Origin: Oligoflexia bacterium
GTDB taxonomy: Bacteria; Bdellovibrionota; Bacteriovoracia; Bacteriovoracales; Bacteriovoracaceae
Length of the DNA stretch: 64,000 nucleotides
Direction: 5' to 3'
NCBI GenBank assembly: GCA_015231955.1
Contig: JADGAN010000006.1
Span: forward strand, 1-64,000
In this document: piece by piece, positions 42,039 to 50,861 of the stretch
Numbering within the stretch: position 1 is the stretch's first letter
How the letters are laid out: every line of letters starts with the position of its first letter
Translations under genes and position numbers: made by a program
Notes under the pieces: model-generated
Told to the model about the DNA's origin: nothing
Databases searched by the model: none
Seen by the model: the letters and a program-made list of their open reading frames with translations, nothing else

Positions 42039-42360
42039 GGGCAAAATAATCCGCGGTAAATTTCATGGATTATATGATCTCGTTTAAGTACGATTAAAAT
42101 GTACTCCTAACTCTAAATTTTATTTGTCCTGAAATGCTCTTAAATACTTAAAACAAAACTGTTTTTTACTCTAAATAAAAACACACATTTTATCAAAAAC
42201 AGTTATCGTGGTATAATCAAAAAATTCACCGCCTTAAGAAAGTAATAATTTGCTCTCGGCTTCGCAACTGGTTGTACGTAAGATCATACCGTACGTGTGT
42301 TGAAGGTTTCGACGTCGCTAAAAGGGATAACAACGTTATCCTTATTTCATATCAATACCC
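42039..42360. promoter_or_regulatory. Lipase leader: extended -10 and a hairpin at the start codon
   Basis: TGGTATAAT (42209-42217) is an extended -10 element, with TTTATC 17 bp upstream as a weak -35. Close to the lipase ATG, GGATAAC-AAC-GTTATCC (42325-42341) forms a tight hairpin followed by TTATTT. No Shine-Dalgarno sequence is visible between the hairpin and the ATG at 42361. A second inverted repeat around GTACG lies near 42280. Confidence 0.45.
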
Positions 42361-43386
42361 ATGAAAACGCTTGTTTTAATTTTCGTTATTTCCTTGCTCT
42401 CACCTTTTGCTACTGCCAATGGAGAGGGTGCTTCTTTTCTCAAAACAAAATATCCTATTGTCTTTACTCACGGGATTTTGGGATACGATACACTCTTTAA
42501 AAAAGGCAAAATAGGTTCTCTAAATCTAGGTGTACAAGAAATTGATTACTACTTTAAAATCATTGACCAACTGAAAAACTTAGGTGCAACTGCTTATATG
42601 GCAAAGATACCATCCTCTGCATCGTCTCAATCACGCGGGGATGACTTAATCAAGCATATTAAAGAAATATTGGCCAAAGAACATGCCAACAAAATACATT
42701 TACTTGGTCATTCACAAGGAGGTCAAACTATACGTTACGTTCTTGCAAAAGCGCCTCACCTCCTTGCAAGTGTTACTACAATGGCCACTCCCCATCAAGG
42801 CTCGGCCATTCCCGATTTTTTATTATCAAAAGAAGTTTCGCCAAAACCTTTTTTTAAAAGCATTATTTACAAATTTTTCAATCTATTAGGAATCACCATG
42901 GAATTCTTGTCTGATAGCGAACACCCACAAAACTCCAAAGCAGCACTTTATGAACTCTCTAGTATAGGTGCACGTAATTTTAATGAGCAGTACCCTATTG
43001 GTCTTCCTAAAAACTGGAGAAACGATCCTTGTGATCGCTCTGCGCTGGAAACCAATTATCAAGGAGTCTATCTTTATTCTTGGAATGCTGTGAGACCATA
43101 TGATTATTACAATGCACTTGATCCCATTGACTATCTATTGCTGTGGACTGGGAGGATTTTTGTTCATATGGAAAATATTGATGGAGAAGAAAATGATGGA
43201 TTAGTTGGTAAATGTTCTATGTATTTTGGAGAAATTATCAATGAAGAACCATATATCCAAAATCATTTAGAGGAGATCAATCTAAGTGTGCGTTCCCTTC
43301 TAGGGTTACCTTTTAGCAGATGGCGTACTGACCCCATGCCTATCTATATTAATCACGTAAAACGCTTACAAACGATTGAACAGTAG
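42361..43386 (+). CDS. Secreted triacylglycerol lipase (family I, foldase-dependent type)
   Basis: A 341-residue alpha/beta hydrolase with a signal peptide (LVLIFVISLLSPFATANG). It has YPIVFTHGILGYD (oxyanion region), the nucleophile elbow LLGHSQGGQT with Ser118, TMATPHQGS, a calcium/acid segment GEENDGLVGKCS, and His in QNHLEEINL. This arrangement matches the Pseudomonas/Burkholderia family I.1/I.2 lipases, which need a membrane-bound foldase and the type II pathway. A foldase-like gene follows directly, overlapping by 11 bp in the long frame. There is no obvious ribosome-binding site, but a hairpin just before the ATG. Confidence 0.87.
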   Translation: MKTLVLIFVISLLSPFATANGEGASFLKTKYPIVFTHGILGYDTLFKKGKIGSLNLGVQEIDYYFKIIDQLKNLGATAYMAKIPSSASSQSRGDDLIKHIKEILAKEHANKIHLLGHSQGGQTIRYVLAKAPHLLASVTTMATPHQGSAIPDFLLSKEVSPKPFFKSIIYKFFNLLGITMEFLSDSEHPQNSKAALYELSSIGARNFNEQYPIGLPKNWRNDPCDRSALETNYQGVYLYSWNAVRPYDYYNALDPIDYLLLWTGRIFVHMENIDGEENDGLVGKCSMYFGEIINEEPYIQNHLEEINLSVRSLLGLPFSRWRTDPMPIYINHVKRLQTIEQ

Positions 43387-43393
43387 GTGCTTT

Positions 43394-44038
43394 ATGAAGA
43401 CTATTTACGTTAGAATCATTACTGTCATACTCATCCTAATAATGGTAGTAATCACAAGAACGATGATGACATCGACCGCTAAAATAATTCCAATAAAAAA
43501 AGAGATCATGCTCTATGCAGAAGGTACTATTCTAGAGCATAGGTCTTCCACAAAAACAACTATACAACAGAAGCAGCAACCGCAGCAACAACAACAACAA
43601 CAACAACAGCGATTACCAAAGGCCACAAAAGTTGATGCGCCTGTAATAGTCAATGGTGAATTTCAAGTTGATCAACAAGGACATCTCCTTGCCACTTATG
43701 ATATCAAACTTATCTTCGATCAATTTTTGAATTTTGATTCGCAAAACGACCAGGAAACCAGAGAACGAATTTTGCATGGCTTTATTGAAAACAAGTTAAA
43801 GGAACCGGCCCTAAGTGAGGCAAAATCAATTTTAAAAAAGTATCTTTTGTATTTAGATGAAATGAATGTCATCGATGATGAATATTTAAACACGCTCACC
43901 CAAGCTGAACTCATGATTTTTCTTGAAAAAATTCATCAAAGACGCATAGATATTTTTTCAAGTAAAATAGCTACTATTTTCTTTGAGCAAGATGAGACAT
44001 CTGCAAAAAAAATGGTTCAAATTTCCCATTTAGATTAA
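43394..44038 (+). CDS. Short lipase-specific foldase (Lif/LipB) homologue
   Basis: A 214-residue protein: an N-terminal membrane anchor (IITVILILIMVVITRTMM), a Gln-rich linker encoded by CAA/CAG repeats (about 43567-43610), then the first foldase domain, VNGEFQVDQQGHLLATYDIK with LIFDQFLNFD in place of the usual RxxFDYFLS motif, and helices like the start of the extended helical domain (ERILHGFIENKL, AKSILKKYLLYLDEM). The family is typically about 340 residues; here the second mini-domain and half the helical arm are missing. The stop at 44038 is followed at once by the convergent kinase gene, and the two overlap by 9 bp. The position after the lipase supports a role in its folding. Confidence 0.72.
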   Translation: MKTIYVRIITVILILIMVVITRTMMTSTAKIIPIKKEIMLYAEGTILEHRSSTKTTIQQKQQPQQQQQQQQQRLPKATKVDAPVIVNGEFQVDQQGHLLATYDIKLIFDQFLNFDSQNDQETRERILHGFIENKLKEPALSEAKSILKKYLLYLDEMNVIDDEYLNTLTQAELMIFLEKIHQRRIDIFSSKIATIFFEQDETSAKKMVQISHLD

Positions 44039-45982
44039 GATGCGTTTAATGAGGTCGATGCTAAAGGGTTTTGGGATAATTGCTCCTACGCGCGCACGGA
44101 TTTGTGGTGGTAGATAGGAGACATCTTCCAGGTCGATTCTGCCTGAAGTGATAAAGAATTTGCACTTGGTCTCTGGGTGATCTTTTAAGATGAGTTCAAT
44201 CATCCTTTCTCCGGTGATCTTGGGCATGTTGGAATCGACGATCACATAATCAAAATGCTCTTTAGAAAAGAGTGTGCGACCCTCTTCGCCAGAAGAGGCG
44301 GTGGTGACATTAAATCCGAGCACAATTAAAATACGACTGAAAAAGAGGCAAAAATCTTTTTCATCATCAACCACTAAGATGCGGTTATTGGCGGTTGGGC
44401 GTTGCCACTCCTTGCCGCGTTTGTTTTGGAGCTCCTTTTGTGCCGAAAGAAAATGTTCTGAGGGGTAGACGCGTGGAAGGGAGAAAACAAAGGTGGTGCC
44501 ATCAGCGTTGGTGTTTAAAAGTCGTAGCTCTCCATTCATCTCATGCGCAAGCTTTTCACTGATGGCCAAACCTAGGCCCGCACTTCCACGTTCCAAACGC
44601 GTAGAGAAGAAGGGCTCGAAAATTTTATGTTGGATTTCAGGAAGCATGCCTGGGCCGTTATCGCTAATGATAAAATCGATAAAGTGTTTGCGTTCATCTA
44701 CGGTAATGCTAATTTTTCCTTGCTCGGGAGATGCCGATTCTTTTATCGCCTCACTTGCATTGCTTAAAAGGCTAATGAGAATTTGATGAGTTGCTGCTAG
44801 TGGAGCATTGGTAAAAATCTCTTCGGGTAAGTGTTGGTAGTTGATATTGAACTCAATGTCTCCTTTTAAAATTGGAGATACCAGTGGGGTCATTCCATGA
44901 ACAAGATCTTTAACGGAGATGATATCGCTGGTGCCATCGTTACTAGCACCAAAAACAGGGCCATTGATGACACTACCAAGAGAACTTTTTCCTAATTTAG
45001 TGGGCCTGCGGTAGAGAACTTTAAGGCTAGAGACGAGGCCAAAAATTTTTGAAGAGGCCACTAAAGTGCGTTCAATGAGTTCCCGGGTCAGAGAGTCGTT
45101 ATTTCCATACTTGTCATTTAACACTTCCATGCACGATTGAATCACCTGCAAGGGATTGGTGATTTCATGAGTGATACCTGCAGTGATACTTCCTAAAGTG
45201 ATCAATTTTCCTGTTGTGTAGGCCTGCTTTTCTTGCTTCTTTCTTTCGGTGATATCACGGCAAAAGATGACCACTCCAGACTCTGTAGGAATCGTTTGTT
45301 GATAGTAATGGCCGGGGGCCAGGTGTTCAGAGATCACTTCATACTCTTCTTCGCAAGGAAGTTGTTTTATAAACGCCTCCTTGCAGCGATAGAAGGAGAT
45401 TTTTCCACTTTTGGTAAAGTAGAGTTCATTGATCTTGTGTCCGATTAGCGCTTCTTTGGGCGTTTGAATCTGTTTTTCTGCAGCAGGGTTGACGTAGATG
45501 ATTTCAAAATCGCGAATGTCACGGCGATGATTGTAGAGTGCTTTTAAGATAAAGACTGCATCCACTGAGCTGGCGAGCGCCTTCGAAAGGGAAGATTCTT
45601 TACGTTTTTCCTCTGTAATGTCATCAAACATCACAAAAAACATGTTGTTTGGAAGTCCAAAGTACATCACTCGATACCATCGATCGAGGTGTTCAGAGTA
45701 TTGAATGGTGTCTTCATGGCCACCTTGAGCAGCAATTCGCCCATAAATTTTTATCCAATCGGCAGAGTCTTTTTCGATTCCAGGAAAGAGCTCTGTTACT
45801 TTATGACCGACCACCTCTTCTTTGCTTTTGTTGAGAACTTCACAAAATTGTTGGTTAACGTAAGTATAAGTGTAGTTGCAAGGTTCATTATTTTGATCAA
45901 ACTCCACTTTGTGAATGGCCACTGCACGTGGAAGATTATCTAAAATCATATAGTCGTTAAACCCGTAAGTCAGATCCTTCAT
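44030..45982 (-). CDS. Hybrid sensor histidine kinase (PAS-PAS-HisKA-HATPase-REC)
   Basis: A 650-residue cytoplasmic sensor without membrane segments. Two PAS domains (about 12-125 and 132-247) come first. The phosphoacceptor is His272 in SITAGITHEITNPLQ, an HATPase domain follows with N-box LLSNASEAI and G-boxes DNGPGM and GSAGLGLAI, and a receiver domain with VVDDE and phosphoacceptor Asp in DYVIVDSNMP. No output domain is attached, so a phosphorelay partner is needed. It is divergent from the CAP-domain gene and its sigma-54 promoter, a possible but unproven regulatory link. Confidence 0.9.
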   Translation of the reverse strand: MKDLTYGFNDYMILDNLPRAVAIHKVEFDQNNEPCNYTYTYVNQQFCEVLNKSKEEVVGHKVTELFPGIEKDSADWIKIYGRIAAQGGHEDTIQYSEHLDRWYRVMYFGLPNNMFFVMFDDITEEKRKESSLSKALASSVDAVFILKALYNHRRDIRDFEIIYVNPAAEKQIQTPKEALIGHKINELYFTKSGKISFYRCKEAFIKQLPCEEEYEVISEHLAPGHYYQQTIPTESGVVIFCRDITERKKQEKQAYTTGKLITLGSITAGITHEITNPLQVIQSCMEVLNDKYGNNDSLTRELIERTLVASSKIFGLVSSLKVLYRRPTKLGKSSLGSVINGPVFGASNDGTSDIISVKDLVHGMTPLVSPILKGDIEFNINYQHLPEEIFTNAPLAATHQILISLLSNASEAIKESASPEQGKISITVDERKHFIDFIISDNGPGMLPEIQHKIFEPFFSTRLERGSAGLGLAISEKLAHEMNGELRLLNTNADGTTFVFSLPRVYPSEHFLSAQKELQNKRGKEWQRPTANNRILVVDDEKDFCLFFSRILIVLGFNVTTASSGEEGRTLFSKEHFDYVIVDSNMPKITGERMIELILKDHPETKCKFFITSGRIDLEDVSYLPPQIRARVGAIIPKPFSIDLIKRILI

Positions 45983-46063
45983 AAAATTACCTCAGAAATC
46001 AAAGAAGTGGAGTGTGCTTTGGGGCGATACTAGTATGGGATGAATAGATTTGTGAAGCTTTTT

Positions 46064-46077
46064 GGCACACGCATTGC
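46064..46077 (+). promoter_or_regulatory. Sigma-54 (-24/-12) promoter of the CAP-domain gene
   Basis: TTGGCACACGCATTGCAT has GG (46064-46065) and GC (46076-46077) exactly 10 bases apart. Transcription would begin near 46089 and run into the gene at 46166. Confidence 0.72.
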
Positions 46078-46165
46078 ATTGTTAAGCAATGAGAAGAGTA
46101 AACAGGACGTGTTTAGTGCTCGCAAGGAGGCCAATATCTGGTAACTGAAGAATAGAGGTTTTAAG

Positions 46166-46906
46166 ATGATGAATGTTAAAAGTGTGCAACTAATTGATTT
46201 TCGAAAGGCAAACTCTTATTATATGCGCGTATTTGTCTTATGGATGTGCTGTTCTCTGCTTTTAATGCTGCTAGCGATTCAAGAGGGTAACTGTAAAGTT
46301 TATGAGCATACGTACAAATTATCTACACCATTAGTAGCGGAGGAGAATACGACTGAGGGGAGTGGTGACGCTGCTTATCGCAATTGGCGAGGTCGCATGG
46401 CCGATCGTTTTAAAAATTTTTTTCAAGCATTTACTGGAAGGAACCACTCCAGTACGGTGATGGGGGATAACAATTTTTGTCAAGCAGGAGAAACTCAAGC
46501 GGAGGTGAGGCAAGAGCAAGACATAGCTATAGCTACTGCCGAGGAGCGAAGATTAGTCGGGTACATTAATCAATATCGTAAACGCCATCACTTATCCCCT
46601 TTGCGCATCGACCATCGTGTCACCAAGATCGCTCGTGATCATAGCGACAATATGGCGATTCGCAAACGCATGAACCATCGAGGGCATGCTTATCGTTTTG
46701 CAATGATGGATCGTTGGTACCCTAGCAAGGGCGAAAATGTGGCCATGAATTTAGGCCATGACGATCCGATACTCTCCGCTTTTAAGCAGTGGATTAACAG
46801 TCCCTCCCATCGTGAAAATATCCTAGGGGATTTCACCACCACTGGCATCGGCATAGGGGTGTCTGCTAAGGGAGGATATTACTTCACTCAACTTTTTGCA
46901 AAATAG
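46166..46906 (+). CDS. Exported CAP/SCP-domain protein
   Basis: A 246-residue protein. A hydrophobic segment (VLWMCCSLLLMLLAIQEGNC, about 19-43) acts as signal or anchor, possibly with lipidation, though the fit to a lipobox is poor. Residues about 125-246 are a YkwD-like CAP domain: EERRLVGYINQYRKRHHLSP, KIARDHSDNMAIRKRMNHRG, GENVAMN and INSPSHRENILGDF, with the two His and Glu that line the CAP cavity. The function of bacterial CAP proteins is mostly unknown. AGAGG precedes the ATG. The sigma-54 promoter suggests conditional expression. Confidence 0.82.
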   Translation: MMNVKSVQLIDFRKANSYYMRVFVLWMCCSLLLMLLAIQEGNCKVYEHTYKLSTPLVAEENTTEGSGDAAYRNWRGRMADRFKNFFQAFTGRNHSSTVMGDNNFCQAGETQAEVRQEQDIAIATAEERRLVGYINQYRKRHHLSPLRIDHRVTKIARDHSDNMAIRKRMNHRGHAYRFAMMDRWYPSKGENVAMNLGHDDPILSAFKQWINSPSHRENILGDFTTTGIGIGVSAKGGYYFTQLFAK

Positions 46907-46969
46907 TCAAGGCCAGAGTATAGTTAAAGTGTAGTTACCTATTCACTATTACTCCAAGGTTCTTTTCTT

Positions 46970-48649
46970 ATGGAATGGTTCATTGCCCTCTTTCGTGATC
47001 ATCATACAGTCTCTCATGCGGTTTTAACTTTTGGCCTTACCATCACTCTAGGGCTTGCTCTCGGGCAAGTACAAGTGATGGGGATTAGTCTTGGGGTTGG
47101 AGGTGTTTTATTTGCAGGATTATTGCTAGGCCATCTTAAGATGGCGATTGCCCCTGAGATCTTAGAGTTTATGCGAGAGTTTGGACTCATTCTCTTTGTG
47201 TATGCGATTGGTTTACAGGTAGGGCCAGGATTTTTTTCCTCGCTTCGGCGCCACGGACTAAGCTTAAATCTCTTTGCGATTGCCATTGTCCTCATAGGCA
47301 CCACCATTGCAATTTTCATTACTCTCTTTACCAATATCGAATTTACAGCAGTGGTCGGTATGCTTTCGGGGGCAGTCACTAACACGCCAAGCTTGGGCGC
47401 TGCTCAGCAAGCATTAAAAGATATTCCCAGTGTGGCCGCTGAGCAGGTTGAACTTGTTGGTTTGGGTTATGCAGTTGCCTACCCTTTTGGCATTCTTGGA
47501 ATCATTATCACCATGCTCTTGATTAAGAAAATTTTTCGTGTGGATATCAAGAAGGAGGCAGAGGAGTTTGCCAAGTTGGATGAGAGCGTTTCGCTTCCGC
47601 TGCTGGGAAGAAGCTTTGAGATCACCAATCCTAATTTAGAGGGAAAAAATCTTGCTGAGCTTTTGGATTTGCTAGGACAGCGAGTGGTGATCACTCGCGT
47701 TTACTGTGGAGGTGAAGAGGGACAACTACTAGCAAGGCCCGATTTAAAATTACAATTAGGGCATCATATTCATGCCATTGGACATGCCAAGCAGTTGGAT
47801 GCGCTAAAGATTGTGGTTGGACGTGAAAGTGCATTCGATCTTACTGCACTTCCTAGTGAAATTAAGGTTGCTACTCTCTTGGTTACTCAAACAGAGGTGG
47901 TGGGCAAGGAGCTGGTGGCGCTCGATCTTGCTGATCGCTTTGGAGTGATTGTGACTCGGGTGATGCGTTCGGGAGTGGAGTTTGCTCCGACGAAGGGACT
48001 GCGAATCCAATTTGGAGATCGCTTAAAGGTTGTAGGCCTTGATACTGCCATTGGCGATGTCGCCCAGGAGGTGGGCAACCAAGCACAAGCACTCGATCGC
48101 TCTCACATCATGCCGATCTTTGTGGGAATTGCTTTAGGAGTGATTGTGGGTTCGATCCCCTTTGCACTTCCAAATATTCCGGCCCCAGTGAAGCTTGGGC
48201 TTGCAGGAGGACCACTTTTAGTGGCGATTATGATGGGACGTTTTGGAAAAGTGGGACCGATTTTAAGTTATATGCCGAGCTCGGCAAAGATGCTCTTGCG
48301 AGAGTTTGGGATCTCGATCTTTTTGGCCTGCGTGGGGATTAAATCGGGAGAGCGCTTACTAGAGATTATCACCAGTGGTGATGGTCTTAAGTGGATGGCG
48401 TTTGCCGCTCTCATCACCTTTGTTCCTCTGCTCATTGTTGGTATATTGGCGCGCGCTTGGAAGAAGATGAACTATCTGACGATTTGTGGTTTGCTGTCAG
48501 GGAGTATGACCGATCCACCAGCGCTTGCTTACGCCACACAAATTTCCAAACACGATGCTCCCTCCATCTCCTATGCAACGGTCTATCCGCTTACCATGCT
48601 TTTACGAGTGGTACTTGCACAGATTATCGTTATTCTCTTTTTAAGCTAA
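46970..48649 (+). CDS. AspT/YidE-family membrane transporter
   Basis: A 559-residue protein with the duplicated YidE/AspT membrane domain at both ends: LTFGLTITLGLALGQVQVMG and VGMLSGAVTNTPSLGAAQQA in the first half, and LLREFGISIFLACVGIKSG with CGLLSGSMTDPPALAYATQI in the second. Two RCK-C (TrkA-C) regulatory domains (about 205-380) lie between them, for example VVITRVYCGGEEGQLLARPD. AspT exchanges aspartate and alanine; the substrate of this branch is often unknown. It directly precedes the microcompartment operon, with a weak terminator between, so a joint role (for example in substrate or product transport) is only a guess. Confidence 0.88.
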   Translation: MEWFIALFRDHHTVSHAVLTFGLTITLGLALGQVQVMGISLGVGGVLFAGLLLGHLKMAIAPEILEFMREFGLILFVYAIGLQVGPGFFSSLRRHGLSLNLFAIAIVLIGTTIAIFITLFTNIEFTAVVGMLSGAVTNTPSLGAAQQALKDIPSVAAEQVELVGLGYAVAYPFGILGIIITMLLIKKIFRVDIKKEAEEFAKLDESVSLPLLGRSFEITNPNLEGKNLAELLDLLGQRVVITRVYCGGEEGQLLARPDLKLQLGHHIHAIGHAKQLDALKIVVGRESAFDLTALPSEIKVATLLVTQTEVVGKELVALDLADRFGVIVTRVMRSGVEFAPTKGLRIQFGDRLKVVGLDTAIGDVAQEVGNQAQALDRSHIMPIFVGIALGVIVGSIPFALPNIPAPVKLGLAGGPLLVAIMMGRFGKVGPILSYMPSSAKMLLREFGISIFLACVGIKSGERLLEIITSGDGLKWMAFAALITFVPLLIVGILARAWKKMNYLTICGLLSGSMTDPPALAYATQISKHDAPSISYATVYPLTMLLRVVLAQIIVILFLS

Positions 48650-48672
48650 CAATAAAAGTTTGCTTTTGAGAC

Positions 48673-48698
48673 TTGCCTTATAGGGGCAAATTTGTTTT
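48673..48698 (+). terminator. Weak intrinsic terminator after the transporter gene
   Basis: TTGCC (48673-48677) and GGCAA (48685-48689) form a 5-bp stem followed by ATTTGTTTT. The stem is short, so read-through into the next operon is possible. Confidence 0.35.
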
Positions 48699-48719
48699 GA
48701 TTGAGGCCACTTCTATAAA
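48692..48719 (+). promoter_or_regulatory. Candidate sigma-70 promoter of the microcompartment operon
   Basis: TTGTTT (48692-48697), 16 bp, TATAAA (48714-48719). The ribosome-binding site AAGGGG is 6 bases before the ATG at 48755. Confidence 0.35.
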
Positions 48720-48754
48720 TCTTTAAGTGGTAATTAAGACAAAAGGGGTTTTTT

Positions 48755-49051
48755 ATGTCAGATGCTCTAGGTATGATTGAGACGAAAGGTTTTGTAGCAA
48801 TGGTTGAGGCCGCTGATGCCATGTTAAAGGCCGCTAAAGTGGAACTGGTTGGTTATGAAAAAGTTGGTGGTGGACTGACCACTGCGATTATTAGGGGTGA
48901 TGTGGCCGCAGTGAAAGCGGCAACCGAAGCGGGTGTGCGTGCTGCTGAAAAGGTTGGCGAACTTGTCTCCGTGCATGTGATTCCTCGCCCTCACCAAAAC
49001 ATCGAGGATGTTTTACCTCTAGGAAGAGCAGGACAAAATAAAACAAAGTAA
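48755..49051 (+). CDS. Microcompartment shell hexamer protein (BMC-H)
   Basis: A 98-residue PduA/EutM-like protein that forms the hexagonal facets of the shell. [20 protein letters not shown], then [20 protein letters not shown] (the pore loop is KVGGG) and VHVIPRPH are hallmarks. It is the first gene of the operon, behind a strong ribosome-binding site, as expected for the most abundant shell component. There is a short polar C-terminal tail. Confidence 0.95.
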   Translation: MSDALGMIETKGFVAMVEAADAMLKAAKVELVGYEKVGGGLTTAIIRGDVAAVKAATEAGVRAAEKVGELVSVHVIPRPHQNIEDVLPLGRAGQNKTK

Positions 49052-49066
49052 AAATAGGGAATAAAA

Positions 49067-49354
49067 ATGCAAATTGCCAAAGTCATTGGAACAGTTGTGT
49101 CCACAAAAAAGGATGCAAAGTTTGATGGACTCAAACTTCTCTTGGTTCAGGCCGCCGATGTTGAGGGGGCAGCTAAGGGTGGTGTTCTTTGTGCGATCGA
49201 TGCTGTTGGTGCCGGAGTCGGAGAGGTGGTGCTGCTTACTACGGGAAGTTCTGCTCGCCTCACCGATGTAACAGAGAATCGTCCTGTCGATACCGTGGTG
49301 GTCGCGATTGTGGATATGATCGAGACTGAAGGGAAGATCCGTTACAATAAATAA
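49067..49354 (+). CDS. Microcompartment vertex protein (BMC-P), copy 1
   Basis: A 95-residue EutN/CcmL-family pentamer that caps the shell vertices: IAKVIGTVVSTKKDAKFDGL, VQAADVEGA, AIDAVGAGVGEVVLLTTGSS and TVVVAIVDMIE. One of three BMC-P genes in the operon. Lies 15 bp after BMC-H. Confidence 0.95.
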   Translation: MQIAKVIGTVVSTKKDAKFDGLKLLLVQAADVEGAAKGGVLCAIDAVGAGVGEVVLLTTGSSARLTDVTENRPVDTVVVAIVDMIETEGKIRYNK

Positions 49355-49391
49355 ATCAATTAAGCTTAAGCAATGGGATAGGTAGCAATCA

Positions 49392-50861
49392 ATGAAAATC
49401 ACAGAGTCGCAACTAGAGGGGCTGGTGAATAAAGTGGTGTCTGAGATTCGCTCGCGCCAGGCCTCACCACCTGCACAGGCAGTAGCAGCAGTGGCCGCAG
49501 TGCCTGTCGTGCCAGCGGTATCCTCCACCTCCACCTCTACCTCCACCATGGGGTGCTTTGAAACCATCGATCAGGCCATCGCTGCTGGAAAGCGCGCTTT
49601 TCAAGAGTTTCGAGAGGTACCACTAGAGCAACGAAAACGTATTATCACGGCCATTCGCAAATTTGCTCGCGCTGAGGTGAAAGAGCTTGCACGAATAGCG
49701 CACGAAGAGACGGGGCTTGGCCGTTACGAGGATAAAATTCAAAAGAATTTACTTGCTATCGACAAGACTCCTGGAGTGGAAGATATTGCACCAGAGGTGT
49801 TTAGTGGTGATCATGGACTTACGCTGGTCGAGTTTGCTCCATATGGAGTGATAGGCAGTATCACCCCTTGTACCAATCCCTCCGAGACCATCATCAATAA
49901 TGGGATTGGGATGATTGCTGGTGGCAATGTGGTGGTGTTTAACCCCCACCCTTCGGCCAAGAAGGTCTCGGCGTTTACCGTTTCTCTTTTAAATCGTGCC
50001 GTTCTTTCTGAGGGTGGCCCTTTAAATCTCTTTTCGACAGTCATCAATCCCACCATTGAGTCGGCACAGCGATTGATGACCCATCCCGAGGTGCAGCTCT
50101 TGGCGGTTACAGGTGGCCCTGCGGTGGTGAAGGTGGCGATGAAGTCGGGGAAGCGAGTGATTGCAGCAGGTCCAGGTAATCCTCCTACAGTTGTTGATGA
50201 GAGTGCCGATTTTGAACAGGCGGCAGCAGATATTGTGACCAGTGCGAGCATGGATAACAACATCATCTGTGTTTTAGAAAAAGAGATCATCGTAACCGAG
50301 AAGGCGTACGCTGCTTTTAAGAAGGCGCTGGTGAGTGCAGGAGCGTATGAACTCTCTGGCTTTCATACAGGAAGGCTGGTGCGCTTGTTAGTCGATGAGC
50401 ATGGTTATCCCAATAAAGATTTTGTGGGAAAAGATGTAGGGGTGATTTTATCAGAAGTAGGACTGGATCACGCTGTAGGTCCTAAGTTGCGCTTGGCCTT
50501 TGCCGATGTTGGCCCAGACCATCCCTTTGCCACGACAGAGCTTTTAATGCCGATTATTCCACTGATCAAAGTTTCCAATATTGATCAAGCGATCGAGCTT
50601 GCTTGCAATTTGGAAGGTGGCCGTGGGCATACGGCAACCATGCACTCTCGCAATTTGCAAAATTTGCATAAGATGGCGGTAAAGATTAATACTGCAATCT
50701 TTGTAAAAAATGGCCCGGCACTGGCGGGAATAGGCTTTAAGGGCGAGGGGGTAACCTCGTTTACGATTGCCTCACCTACAGGTGAGGGGGTGACTACCGC
50801 AAGACACTTTGTGCGTTCGCGCCGGTGTGTGCTGGGGTCGGGGTATTTTAGAATTGTATGA
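49392..50861 (+). CDS. CoA-acylating aldehyde dehydrogenase of the microcompartment (PduP/EutE type)
   Basis: This enzyme oxidises an aldehyde with NAD+ and coenzyme A to acyl-CoA within the shell. The 489-residue protein has EFAPYGVIGSITPCTNP, VTGGPAVVKVAMKSGKRVIA, GPGNPPTVVDESAD, and the nucleophile Cys293 in NNIICVLEKE. The N-terminus (ITESQLEGLVNKVVSEIRSR, residues 3-22) is an amphipathic helix followed by an Ala/Pro/Ser/Thr linker (23-52), the layout of an encapsulation peptide. It shares an ATGA overlap with the next gene. Confidence 0.95.
   Translation: MKITESQLEGLVNKVVSEIRSRQASPPAQAVAAVAAVPVVPAVSSTSTSTSTMGCFETIDQAIAAGKRAFQEFREVPLEQRKRIITAIRKFARAEVKELARIAHEETGLGRYEDKIQKNLLAIDKTPGVEDIAPEVFSGDHGLTLVEFAPYGVIGSITPCTNPSETIINNGIGMIAGGNVVVFNPHPSAKKVSAFTVSLLNRAVLSEGGPLNLFSTVINPTIESAQRLMTHPEVQLLAVTGGPAVVKVAMKSGKRVIAAGPGNPPTVVDESADFEQAAADIVTSASMDNNIICVLEKEIIVTEKAYAAFKKALVSAGAYELSGFHTGRLVRLLVDEHGYPNKDFVGKDVGVILSEVGLDHAVGPKLRLAFADVGPDHPFATTELLMPIIPLIKVSNIDQAIELACNLEGGRGHTATMHSRNLQNLHKMAVKINTAIFVKNGPALAGIGFKGEGVTSFTIASPTGEGVTTARHFVRSRRCVLGSGYFRIV

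Noticed and set aside
43376-43400. Longer start of the lipase foldase-like gene at 43376 overlapping the lipase end
   Set aside because: The ATG at 43394 has an AGGTG upstream and leads directly into the membrane anchor.
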